From Sclerodactyla briareus (lineage: Eukaryota; Echinodermata; Holothuroidea; Dendrochirotida; Sclerodactylidae), in assembly GCA_026419785.1 (NCBI GenBank), contig JAODTK010005917.1, positions 124,001 through 188,000 on the forward strand: a stretch of 64,000 nucleotides of DNA. The letters run 5' to 3'. Made by a program: the position numbers and the translations under genes. Shown here piece by piece: positions 22,701 through 33,775 of the stretch; positions within the stretch are counted from its first letter, which is position 1; each line of letters opens with the position of its first letter. The notes beneath the pieces were generated by a model, which searched no databases, was not told the origin of the DNA, and saw nothing but the letters and a program-made list of their open reading frames with translations.

Positions 22701-23803
22701 AAGATTTTTTTTTTTTGCCCCGTTCCCGTTCCTTCCGACGTAAATCTTTGAAAAAGATCGCCCGAAAATCATAAAGTTCTTTCGAATTTCATTGAGTTCG
22801 AAGATGACGAGAACCGGTACGTAAAATTCACCTAAGGATATTTCGTGCGAAGCGCGCTAAAAGTTTTGCTCAATTTTGTTACATTTAATTTAAACAAATT
22901 ACCTTCGCCTCATCAATTCCTGTCTAGATATTCTCTCTCTCAATTGTTTTTTTAATTTTTTAATCGGTTTGTGTCTCATGTTGGACCAGGGTAAAATTCT
23001 TTGTCGAAATTGGATACTAGATGGGGGCGGGAGCTTCTCCTCGTATGTCCACCCCTTCCGCTGACTATCCAAGACGCAATTTGTATGTTTTAATCCCACG
23101 CAGAGTCACAAAAAAGGATTATAAAATACACTAGTCTATTGTAAAAAAAAAATGCTCGAGGGTCAATTTGCAGATTTTACACGAAGTTTATTATGCTTTG
23201 GTCGTACGTGAATCCAATTCCTACCCTAATCTCTAATCAAACAATAGGAAACATTGATGCTCGACAATACCGAAGCCAATCAACGGCGGTCATTGTAAAG
23301 ATGTGTGTGTTAATTGACGAAAAAAGTATTATTATTGCGAAATTTGTGCACATTAAAAATGAAAAGGGTATTCACACTCGAGGAGTGAGGGGGGAGGTTG
23401 AATGTACCTCCGCCCCACACTTATCCATGGGGGAGGGGGAAGACTCGATCCTACGCCTGCCGAACCGCGAATGTGAGAATTGGTTTCAGAGCAAGAAACA
23501 CGGACGGTACGTAATCTGGTGGAATATAAAGGAAACTATATTCTTCAGAATTCGGACTTCGATTGGCCAAACCTTTAGGCAGTTTACATACGTCAAGCAA
23601 TTATAAAAGGATGAATGTAGACACACTAATCCGTAGGTTCCGCAGTTGCCCGGAAGGCTGGAATGACGCACCTAATGATTCGGCGCACTGCAAATTGTTA
23701 TGTTGGGGTAAAACTCTATTTTTTTTAATTCGAAGATGTCGGTGAATGTCATTAGTTCATCAAGCTTATAAAAGTGAGTAAAATGATGTTCAGATGGAAT
23801 AGG
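22701..23803. other. Unassigned DNA
   Basis: A 137-codon plus frame (23193-23606) has no recognisable domain or splice context that I could support. Confidence 0.35.
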
Positions 23804-23942
23804 CAGGGATGTAGTCGAGACCGGTCTCGGTCTTGAATTATTCTCGAATAACTTGTCGCGGTTTCGAGACTGCATACTACAGTGTGTCGACTCCAAGATG
23901 TGAGGCTGGTCTCGGGCTATCCGAGTCTCGACTCACATCTGG
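23804..23942. mobile_element. Short palindromic element with AGTCGAGAC termini
   Basis: The left end reads AGGGATGTAGTCGAGAC. The right end, reverse complemented, reads CCAGATGTGAGTCGAGAC. The interior contains further GAGACCGGTCTCGG-like words. About 140 bp, non-coding. It resembles MITE-type palindromic repeats, and no clear target duplication is seen. Confidence 0.55.
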
Positions 23943-25034
23943 AGAGGATATAATTAAGGGAAATCGTTCAAAGATAATGCCATCAATCTAAAATCATATG
24001 TTTGTTTTGATTGAGTCAGTTACTGATTCAGTTTTCTGTGACGTTTTAAGATAATATATTCTTCAGGGAACGGGTGACAAAACTCATGCTCCATACTTGG
24101 CATTGCAATCGAAGAAAAACACAGCGCGGGCGAAACGGGTGCAAAAAAAGGCGACCATAACGAAAGTCCAGCGGTTCAAGGTTACAGTGAATGGAAGTGA
24201 ACTTCTCTGGGTCAGCAGTCATCGAAGGAAGTCAATTAGCGTTACGCTGAGTCAATGGGCCGGCTAAGTTTGGGGATTCACCTGCAATTTCAGCTAAAAT
24301 GTTGTGAACGTTGATCAGGGGCTTTGTAAATAGTTGCTCTGCGATAGGGTGCCTATGCCTATGCCCATTTCTAAATACGAAATTATAAAGGGATTGAATT
24401 CAGAAGTTTACAACGTGAATAAAGCCAGTGGGGCCACCCCAATTTTCGTTGATTGAAAATTAGGAAATCGATACCCAATGGCACACCCAAGGAAAATTTT
24501 TGCACTAAAAAACTCAGGCCATTCGCGGATAAACTTTGGCGTTTAGGGACTGAAAGGGCCAATCATCTTGTATTGTCTGAATGCTTCAATTCCCGCGCCT
24601 AAATGGAGATATCACAAAAACCAGAGGAAAGACATGCGAGCTCATGTCCCTCATACGCCAAAACGTGGCGGGGGGGGGGGCATTGATAGTGTCCCCCACC
24701 CAGTTATCACTGTATCGCGCGAACAATTTACTGTATGTAATTATACTCCTTTGATTTAAGGATGTACGCCCTTGCTTTGGAGATCAGTTATCCGTAGGTA
24801 GTGTGATTTTTTTTTTTTTTTTTTTTTTTTGTGAGTGGAATTGAATATTTACGAGACTTAGGGTGGGAGGAGTTTGATAGGAATTCTACCGAACATCACT
24901 CGAAACGGAAGATACCATGTCCCCCCGATGTGCGTACAGGCCGTAGATCCCACCAGTGATCAACTGGACGAGCGGTCATTCCAGAACACTTTGAAAACTG
25001 AAGCGATCAGGATGACGCTATCTACAAGTGAATA
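23943..25034. other. Unassigned DNA
   Basis: Contains a long T run (about 24808-24830) and an 11-G run (24670-24680). No gene supported. Confidence 0.4.
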
Positions 25035-25125
25035 ATAATAAATGCAATGTCGATTTCTTATATAGCGCTTTACCACCCCGAAGTGCTCAAAACGCTTTAC
25101 AAACATTACCCTCCTCTCTTTCGTG
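25035..25125. repeat. TATATAGCGCTTTAC repeat fragment
   Basis: Contains TTATATAGCGCTTTACCA, then GAAGTGCTCAAAACGCTTTA. This is the common AGCGCTTTACA-type repeat end also hinted at 13640 and 44560. Confidence 0.5.
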
Positions 25126-25214
25126 TGATGTTCGGTAGAATTGCTATCAAACTTCACCACAAGGTCTCGTGTAGTAGTATTCAAATATGCTCAAAAGTCA
25201 GCTGATTCATTAAG

Positions 25215-25525
25215 GAAGCACAGAAACAACATAATTTTGCCGCGAATACAATATCGATTGGTCTGGTGGAAACACAATCAAAGGCGTGAGGTATTACAAA
25301 ACGGAGCGAACTATGAGCTAAGTTATTGTGAGCTCGAACTTAGAAGGTCTTGTCTAACGGAAGATATTATAATATTCCGACAAATGCGAATCATGTCGCC
25401 CAAATCACATGTCACTAAAACACTACTCTTAGTGGGGGGGAGCTGTCGGGGTCATGACAAAAGGCTCCACGCTGACGCTTGTTCTGCAGAGCGCTCAGTA
25501 CAGCATGTCCGGGGCTTGATTTGCT
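25215..25525. repeat. Dispersed repeat family R1, copy 1
   Basis: Shares ordered blocks with 45530-45838: GAAGCACAG.AACAACAT, GCGAATC.TGTCGCC, CATGTCACTA.AACAC, GGCTCCAC.CTGAC and CAGCATGTCCGGGGCTTG. Blocks keep order and near-equal spacing, with many substitutions between. No family recognised. Confidence 0.7.
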
Positions 25526-25557
25526 CCTGTCGGCTGTCGCAATCCCCTCTTGCACAA

Positions 25558-25876
25558 TTGGCGTAGCCAGAGGGCGGGGGGGGGGGGGCACGGGGGCCAT
25601 GCCCCCCCAATCGAATTCCCCCAACTTTCTTTTCTTCAATTTTTCACTTAATGACAACACCATTCGGCACTTATGCGGCTCTCTCTTTCCTCATTTGCTA
25701 GTGAGATGCTCGAATTCTCCTCTGACAGCCCAATTTTTTGGTCAAATCCAAAACAGTGTGCAAAATTTTCGCGCCGCAGTAGTACCCCGTGATATATACG
25801 CGATCTTTGACCCATTTGGAGTTGCAGCAAGTTTCTGTAGATCATATAAGACATTGGCATACGAGGGGGGTGCGTA
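25558..25876 (+). repeat. GGCGTAGCCAG / poly-G module
   Basis: Starts TTGGCGTAGCCAG, followed by a 13-G run (25576-25588), then C-rich sequence and a ~250-bp AT-richer body. The same start occurs in reverse orientation at 26975 and degenerately at 37440 and 57407. Confidence 0.55.
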
Positions 25877-26293
25877 GATACACTCCAACAACATTTGTCA
25901 CTATGTTGTTCCCCGCCTCCTCGTTCCCAGTCAGATTGCTTGAATAGTCAATTGTTTGGTCAATATCAACAACTAGGCGGGGTGCAAGGGGGGAGGGGCA
26001 CTAGCTAGCCCTCCAGTTCGGGCAAAAAAAAAGTGGCAAAAAAATGATGAAAACCCTCCAGAATATTGACCCCGCACGCCTATAGGGGGATATCATAGAT
26101 GATATCCACAGCAAGGCACAACAAATGGGTGCTTCCTGCGCAGAGTAGTACCCGTGGTTTTGTTGTCTGCTTTTAATACAAACCGATAATAACTATTTGA
26201 GATTCGGGCAAATTAGTAAGTTTTTTTTTTTTTAGATTATTGCAATTGTTGATCCTGTGGCTAGCATCCTGGGTACTCCCTGGCCAGCTGAAG

Positions 26294-26465
26294 CATAGGC
26301 GTCAATCCATCTTCAGAAGTGGGGGGGGGGGGCATGACCAAAGTGGGGGGGACATGACCTCGCCTCCAAAAAAATTACTGTGTGAAAAATGAAAGTCAAT
26401 GGGAGCATCCTCAAAATGTGGGGGGACACGTCCCCCCCCCCGTCCCCCCAGGATTGACGCCCATG
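26294..26465. mobile_element. MITE with 15-bp TIRs and perfect 8-bp target duplication
   Basis: The left terminus CATAGGCGTCAATCC (26294-26308) and the right terminus, reverse complement CATGGGCGTCAATCC (26451-26465), match at 14 of 15 positions. The flanks are identical 8-mers, AGCTGAAG at 26286-26293 and 26466-26473. The 172-bp element has a 12-G run near the left end and C runs near the right end, and no ORF. An 8-bp target duplication is typical of hAT-superfamily transposons, so it is probably moved in trans by a hAT transposase. Confidence 0.85.
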
Positions 26466-26629
26466 AGCTGAAGGCATGGCCATAAAAGGAGGGAGCGTAG
26501 ACACCCCCTCAAATCATACCAAGATGTTGATTCATTCGTCTAAAATGAGGGAGCCGAAAAGTATAAAAAAATGAGACAGAATATACAGGCAGAAATGAGC
26601 AAATCAAAAGCGAAATTCGGCGAATTCAG

Positions 26630-26975
26630 GAGGAATTTTCATCAGAACAAGCATTTTTTTTGCGCGTTTTGCGCGCGGTAGTACTTTTCATCATGCGGCA
26701 TTCAAGATTTGGGGAAAAAATGTTCTGCCCCCCCCCCCAAAATGGAAGAGTCCTGTACGCCTTAATCTGAAGCCACGTGGAAAATTTGACCACTTCACAA
26801 GAACAAGAGTTTTTGTATAGGAAAAGGACTTCAAATGGAATGGACTGTTGAACCGATTTCATCTGAGGGTTTCTCAAAATGCAAAAATTTTCCAACGAGT
26901 ATGTGAGGGGGAACACCCCCTCCCCTTGACCCCTCCCCCATGCCACCCCAATCAAAATCCTGGCTACGCCAGTGT
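26630..26975 (-). repeat. GGCGTAGCCAG / G-rich module, minus orientation
   Basis: Reverse complement begins CACTGGCGTAGCCAGGATTT, then a G-rich stretch and TGTTCCCCCTCACATACTCG. A body with TTTTGCATTTTGAGAAACCC and an 11-G run (26728-26738 on plus as C) follows. It has the same head as the module at 25558. Confidence 0.55.
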
Positions 26976-29080
26976 GTCTTGCCCAAACCTTCCCTTCCTT
27001 CCTGCAACATGGACATTTTCAATAGAGAGAGAGAGGTAAACGACTTTTAGACTACTATAGACTCTGCAGTTTGGTTGGAACTACCAACACTTGTCGGCAC
27101 TCGGGCTCTATTTTGAAGTGGTCTGAACATGTCCCAGCTTATCACTCAGTGGTTTGTTCTTGTACTTAGTATGAACACAGATTTCTTAAATCGACTGGAT
27201 GGCTCTTCAACCGCAAAATTGCAACTAAATGCAACCAATTCAAGCGATCGCTAAATGGGCCACCTAGTGCAAGCCGAAACAATATCGCCATGCCGTCCCA
27301 GACCAGCCAGAAAAACGGGTATTACCTTCCCACAGAAACTGCCCATTCGTAGAAGCAATACGTGGCCTTGAGCTGTGACAACTGCACAACTGACCTATCG
27401 CACTCCAATCGCGCACTACATTGTGGGTAGGATTCGTTATGATAGAGCCAACAGCCCTATGACTTTGTGGGCAACTTCCCAATGTTATCAAATATTGTTG
27501 TGTCTGAAGTCTGAGTTCACATGATAAGTTGAACATTCACGAAGAGGAGATCTACCTACCGGACAACATATTCAGTTTTATGCAAGACTGATATCCCGTG
27601 ACGGAGCAGTCAAGAAAACATTTTTTCCCCCCGTACAAATTTTACAATTGCGGCGAGATAAAGACCTCAGTTGCGCGAACATGTTTTCTCATGCTCTTAC
27701 CACGGACAGTGTCATTAAGTGCGTTTGAACTTCTGGATGCAGTTGTTCGCGCCGAGCATGTATTTGTGATAACTGTCTATATTCAGTTTAAAAGATGTTG
27801 AGACGTTTCAGCCTGTATGTTCTCAAGTGGAACGACGGTGAGAAGGGAATCTATTTCTCAGCGATGCTTCTTTAACAGAGCCAGCAAGTTTCCACATGGG
27901 GGCTCACATTCCCTCTACACATTACTGTGCGTTCGATCACGGCTAAATCTCTTATTACAGCCTTAAGGCGAGATTGCGGAAGTGCGGAAGCGGGGTGCGG
28001 GCCATTACTCCATAGATGCCCAACTACAGTGTGAAATTGGGCGGTGGATGTGGCTCATTATATGATTTTTCCATGACGACGGGTAGGGCTCGTTTGGCAC
28101 AGAATTAATTCCAAATAAATGGAACAGCGCTGCCTAGGCCAAATTACAGCATGTCTCCAGTGCAGGCGTTTTTTTGCCGCATCACGCAGTGGGTTTATTG
28201 ATTATCTCCATCATACCTCTTCGTAGAAGCAATTACCGTCTGTATATATACATGGCTGTGGCGGTTGGCATTTAATAGTCTTTGACATCATCATACAGTT
28301 TATGTGATGTTATTCCGTTCTTTATCAACGCAATAAGCCGATTTTTTTTTTACATTTTCACGGCACTCGCATTTGCGCAGCTATGGAATTTATACTAGGA
28401 TTTCAGGTAGCTACGGATTAGTGTGTCGGTACGGGTATAAAAAGCGTGTCTTGCGACCGAGAATGATTCTACGGAGGATTAACTGATGAGATTAAGTACC
28501 ATAAATATCGAGCAACTTATGAATCGAGGCGCTGAAACTGCATTATGAAAAAGGAATATATTCCATGGAATTAAATTCGAACTTGAGGACGGCTCACTCT
28601 GCCGCATTGGTATGCGCAGTACTTTTGACCATGGGCTGCGCAAGCGGGGGGGGGGTTAAAGTTGAAGTGTGGGGGGGGACCGTCCCCCATAAAATTTTGA
28701 CCAAATGAAATTTGCAAAGTTAACACCAATCGACAATAACTATCATGAATGGAATATAGATGAATATGACAAAGATTATAGCAGGCCTAAATAAATGTGC
28801 AACTAGTATCCTTTCGAGTTCAACAAAAATGTTTGCCGTACCGTAAACCAAAGTGTTAAAACATGTAATTCTTTCCATTGTTCTGGTTCGTCCCACCTAT
28901 GGGAGTCGACCTAAACCCCTAACAGACTGCAAGTCCGACATACGCTAACCACGTGACCCAAGTGGGATGGCCAACTGGGGGCGGGAACGGGGCTCCCTGG
29001 GTGAACATCATAATTACTCAGTCGCTCCTCGATCATGTCACTGGAAATTCACCGTTATGAAGAAGTACGTCGATTTTCCT
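26976..29080. other. Unassigned DNA
   Basis: A 90-codon minus frame (27264-27536) has no recognisable motif. A G-run module occurs near 28633-28690 (GGGCTGCGCAAGC followed by 10 G). Confidence 0.4.
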
Positions 29081-30957
29081 TAGAATGGGGGGGGGGGGCG
29101 GGGGCGAAGGTGTGAACAATCCCTTTTCCCGGGCTCTTCCTCAGCGGAATTTGCTGTCTCCACCCCATCTGATATGCATTATCTTCTTCATACATCATTT
29201 TATTAATACTAACCATTTGCGACATGGCCAGTTTTATACTGGGTACAAAAGCTCAACGCTTAGGAAGTTCGTTTCCGGCCATCTTGGGCAGGTTTGTGAC
29301 CCAAAATTCTCTTTTCAACGCTCCGCGCCAACTAAGAGTGGCGCTCCCCTTAGGTACGTAACCACAATCACCTTCCATCAAACGTTTGGTCCGCGTCAAC
29401 CCCCCCCCCCACCGCCTAAAACTAGGCTTCCGCCCCACCCTTCCCTTCCACAGACTCCTCATTCCAGGGGGCTTTAAAACCTATGCAAAATTATGAATAT
29501 TTTTAACTTTTCGGCCGCCATTAGCACTTTATTTTCCTGACATTTCACTAACCATATCGGGTACATTTCCTAACACTGCGAATGAAAAAAGGAATTTTCA
29601 CTGAGGGATATCCCTATCGCCACAGAACCCAACTGAACTTGATATATGTTTCGTGTTACTTGTGTACCACTATGGAGCTGACATTTCTGGGTGATTCCAC
29701 GATTTCACGTCGATCTTAATAACCGGCTATAGCCTATGACAAAACAGATGTTCATACTCAACATCCGCATCCACTTTACTAACAGCGGATAACACTCAAC
29801 TCATGATTGTGTTCCCCGGCTTATGTTACTGAGCTGAGCGTTTTGAGGGGGTGTTTGCCCTTTCGTGATCTTGAATAACTCGGACTTAATGCCAACCAAT
29901 GAAGTACATCCCCCACACATATCTGATTAAGTGAACCAACTGACTTGAACCACGAATAAACCTTCCTGATGTTTTGCTCAGGGCCGGATTCGCGTGTGGG
30001 TGGCCGGGGCACGCAGTATGTGGGGGACCCCGATACAGCTTACGGAAAACTAGAACTGTAGAGTCAATCCCGGAGACACAATTATAGCCCCAATATCCCC
30101 TCCAAAACAGACATTTGTTCAAACAGACACCTGTTATGCCTGTGTGGAAAGAAAATACTCATTGTATGCTTGTGGTTGTTACAGCTTCCCTCCATTCGTG
30201 CATTAACAGTAGGCAATACATTGAAACGAGACCCACTTTTTCTTGAAGGGCAGTGGTCCATGTTAAAGGGCCGTAATGATGAAACCCCTTAGTGACAAAT
30301 AAATAATGGCCAAAGGGGTTCGATTGCCGAACAACCTAGTGGAGAGAAAGGCAAAATATGTAATAAGCAGGAATTTGGAGTACATTGCAGGCTTGGATAC
30401 AACCCCATTCCAATACGATGATCCTATATGAACCGATGAAGTTAGTGGCCTTCAAAGTTTGGGCAATTGAGCAGAGAACTTGGGGAGAATTCAATTGCGC
30501 CATAACGCCATGACGTCACACATGGATAACACATGAAATTTCGTTATGAATTGATTATTTCATTTTGGTGACTGAATCAACATTTAGGCAGAGAGTCTTT
30601 CGCTCACAAAAGGTACCCATCAACACCTACCAACCCAATCAGCAAACCACTCCAATAGACTAAATGCTTCCGAAGCGAAGTAATGTTTGAATTTCAATAG
30701 AAAACGAAAGACTGTTTGCAGGGTTGTGACAGTATGACATTGATTATCTTTGCATGATGGGATGCATTTCGATTTTGTGCAAACACAGGTCCACAATCAA
30801 CATACACAAAACTTCAAATGACTATAACTCCATACGGAAAGTCCTATGAATTCCGGTTTGGAGTGACGCATTAAGTTGTATCCAGCTATTAAATTAGCCC
30901 CTGTTCAAATACTGCGTTGTCCCTTTAGTGAAACTATTGTTAGGTAACATTTAATCA
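29081..30957. other. Unassigned DNA
   Basis: Contains a 12-G run (29087-29098) and an 11-C run (29400-29410) at the two ends of a ~400-bp stretch, possibly a G-run-flanked mobile module. No gene supported. Confidence 0.35.
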
Positions 30958-33775
30958 TGATAGACATTGCACACAAACCAGAGGGATGGACCCATGCTGG
31001 CGACTAGCCTACTCGTTAAACAACAGCTGCGGGAAAAGGATGGTAACTTTAGCGTAAAATTAAACTGTTAAATGAGTGCGTGAAAATCAATGACAACCAC
31101 GAACCCTACATCCAGCCTGAGGGGGATGAGGACAATACAGCGACGGAACAGGCCGTAAATCGTCGAATGATTGGCCTTAGGCACTGGCGTACAAGTACCG
31201 AAGCTAATTCAAGTCGAGTTGCACATTCCAAGGGCGTTATCGGCAACCTTATGGTTTCGGGTGGTTGGGGCCATATTCAAGACCTGCCCGAATTTCAGAA
31301 CGCCTAAGGAAACACGCTATATATAGATAAGAGATCAACGCGCGCGAAGAAGTTCGCAAATTTTGAGTGACATTTTGGCAAGTTAAACAAAAATTTGGGC
31401 ATAATGTAAAAATCCGGCAATTCAAATAAAAAATCGGCCAATTGGTTTAATTTCTCTGCCTTATTTTGGCTCATGCTGGAATCTTTGGGGGGGGGGGGGG
31501 GTGCCGCTTAGCCTAGTCCCTTGTCCCATACGCCTATGATGGGCATTGCGCTACCCTTTTGAGAAGCAACATCGCGCAACGGAAGACCGAAAGGATATCA
31601 GTTTGATATCAGTCTGGGTGGTACAAATTGATCTTAGCCTCAGTCTTATAGACAGGTTGACAAAGAAACTCTGCGCATACTGGCTATATGCGTGGATTAG
31701 TTTCACAGGTGACCAACCGTGATCATAACCAAATCGCTACAGATTACGTATTTGAGCAATAGGCAGCCTGCTAGGTTCGTTTCACTTGTTTGAATGCCTG
31801 TACTTTTTCCCGCACTTTCATGCTTGCAAATTCGGAGAAGATTTTATCGTATACAAGCGACTCTTCAAATGTCACTTCCAATAGCGGAGGTTACTAGCCT
31901 CTGTGGCAAACGTACTTCTCATGTGATTCTGAAATCAAGTTTAGGTGTCGCAGTAGGTGGGGACTTTAATTGGTCCCAAGAAGTGAAAGGTTATTTCACT
32001 GTCCCAGGTAAAAGTACGCGATTATCAAAAGTTTTGTCAGATTCAAACGAAACTTATTTTACGTTTGGGAACATCAAATGTTAACAGATGGAGAGTTCGA
32101 TTACCCATCAACACCAGACAATCTTTTTCCAGTGTACTTACTGCTGGGCAAGGTGCTTCGCCTCCATTACTACTCTCTACCCAGGGGTTCATTGGACCCT
32201 GCGAGGAACTGAGACAATCGGGCACCCTTGGGCATCCCGTTATCTCCGGATTGTCAAGTGCGTATCCAGTTTCCCATGACCAGGAAATGCATGTAAGCGC
32301 TTTGACGCTACTCGCGACGTGGCAAACTATATAACCCTCTCACCAACTGATCGCGAGGTGGGGATATACAAGTTGGCAGTTAAACCCGCCAGCATATGTC
32401 TATTTTTCTTAGGAATCCGAACGCTTTCACAGTTCTGAAGCACGGCCAGTCTCAATGTATATACTGCAACAAAATCCAGCCACGCGGAATTAATCCTTTG
32501 GACTTATCATTGCGCCTCGTCCGAGTGGGGTTCCCCATGTGGTTTCCAAGCTGAACATTGGGTTTTCTTCTGCGTTGCCCCTTGAGAGCTCATTACTGCC
32601 GGATAGATTCGCTCTTCTTCACAAATCTCGAAGCGATCTCACCAGCACGACTGTTTGAGAGCGATTTCAAGACGCTACCAGCGTAAATAAATTCCGAAAC
32701 ATCTCGTACTCCTTCTTAATGTGGGGGGTCCAAAATGTGGTGCCCCAATGTTGGGGGCCCGGGGCACGTGCCCCTTGTTATGCCCCCGCCCTTCATTTCG
32801 CTAGTGTTTCCGCCACTCAGCATATTTCTGACCCTAATACTACAAAGGTCACCAGAATAGCCCTTGACCAATTCAATAGGTATCCACTACAATGACGGTA
32901 GTGATTTCAACGATCATACTCTATCGAGTAAAATGTGTCTAACGTTAGAAAAAATACAACCCGCGCAGAGAATCAGGGACTCAGGGGCGATGAGGAGAGG
33001 GGATGGGGTTCGTCTGCCCTCACTTCAAGACTTTGAAGAAGTACTGATACAAGGCACTATACATTTCTACTGAGTATCGCGGTCGAGTGGCGAATATCCC
33101 TGGATTTTGCATTCTGGATGACTAACTGAGGGCTTATATTCTGCGTTGGCTAATTCCCACATCCCCACTCGCTTCTGAAGCAAACCTTCTATATCAGTGG
33201 TTCCCAACCAGGGGGGGGGTTCTGGTTGGTTGCACTTCCCCCCTGGGGCGAAATTTCAAGATTTCAAGGGGGAAATGGTATCCTTCCGGGTTAAATAAAA
33301 ATTCTGAGGACTCTTCGATGTGCCCACTCCCTGTTTATGATTCCAATGGCGAGCGGGGGGGGGGGGTGTTGTTGTTGGAGCGACAGATTGTTACTGTCAT
33401 ATTTTTGCCTTATAGTTGGACGCCTTTTCTGTTGATGGACAGTTTATACGACCCCCGTGAGGGGAAAGCTAGTATGCCAGAGGCAAAAAGGGTGGAAATG
33501 GGATGAAAAAGGTTGGGACCACTGCTCTAGATCGTCTAGTTGTGCAAAAGTGGGTTATGAAAATGTCAGGAATACCACTCAACTCAACCACTGCAGAGGG
33601 ATGAGGTGATGGGTTTTGTGTAATCAGATATTAGCGCCACTGAAGCCCAGGTACATTTGCAAAATGCAAGCGAAAACAGGTCATGAGTTTGAGTAAGAGT
33701 TAAATGGAGCACAACCCCGCGGGTGACAGTGGAATCTGTAGTATGGAAAAATTTATACTCAATGCATAGAATTGC
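30958..33775. repeat. Tandem duplication A, copy 1 (about 2.8 kb)
   Basis: The whole stretch aligns in order with 33776-36590, at an offset of about 2,806 bp at the left end. Examples are ACTAGCCTACTCGTTAA at 31002 and 33808, and the MITE starts at 33195 and 36040. Differences are dominated by one- or two-base insertions and deletions, many in homopolymers, rather than substitutions. Inside are a G-run module, blocks with TTGGTCCC and ACTCTCTACCCAGGGG, and a hAT-type MITE. There is no convincing coding sequence. Confidence 0.9.
33195..33524. mobile_element. hAT-type MITE in duplication copy 1
   Basis: Terminal inverted repeats are CAGTGGTTCCCAACC (left) and GGTTGGGACCACTG (right, one base short). 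These are classic hAT-type ends. The right flank CTCTAGAT and left flank TTCTATAT look like a decayed 8-bp target duplication. About 330 bp, with internal G runs and no transposase. Confidence 0.85.

Noticed and set aside
25141-25566. 141-codon plus frame
   Set aside because: Most of it lies in dispersed repeat R1, whose second copy at 45.5 kb does not keep the frame.
26097-26120. GGATATCAT/ATGATATCC inverted repeat
   Set aside because: The short 9-bp stem is common by chance in AT-rich DNA and nothing around it suggests a function.
32080-32110. GAGAGTTCGATTACCC, similar to a tRNA T-arm
   Set aside because: No matching anticodon arm, D-arm or acceptor stem at the right spacing. It is more likely a SINE-like remnant within the duplicated unit.
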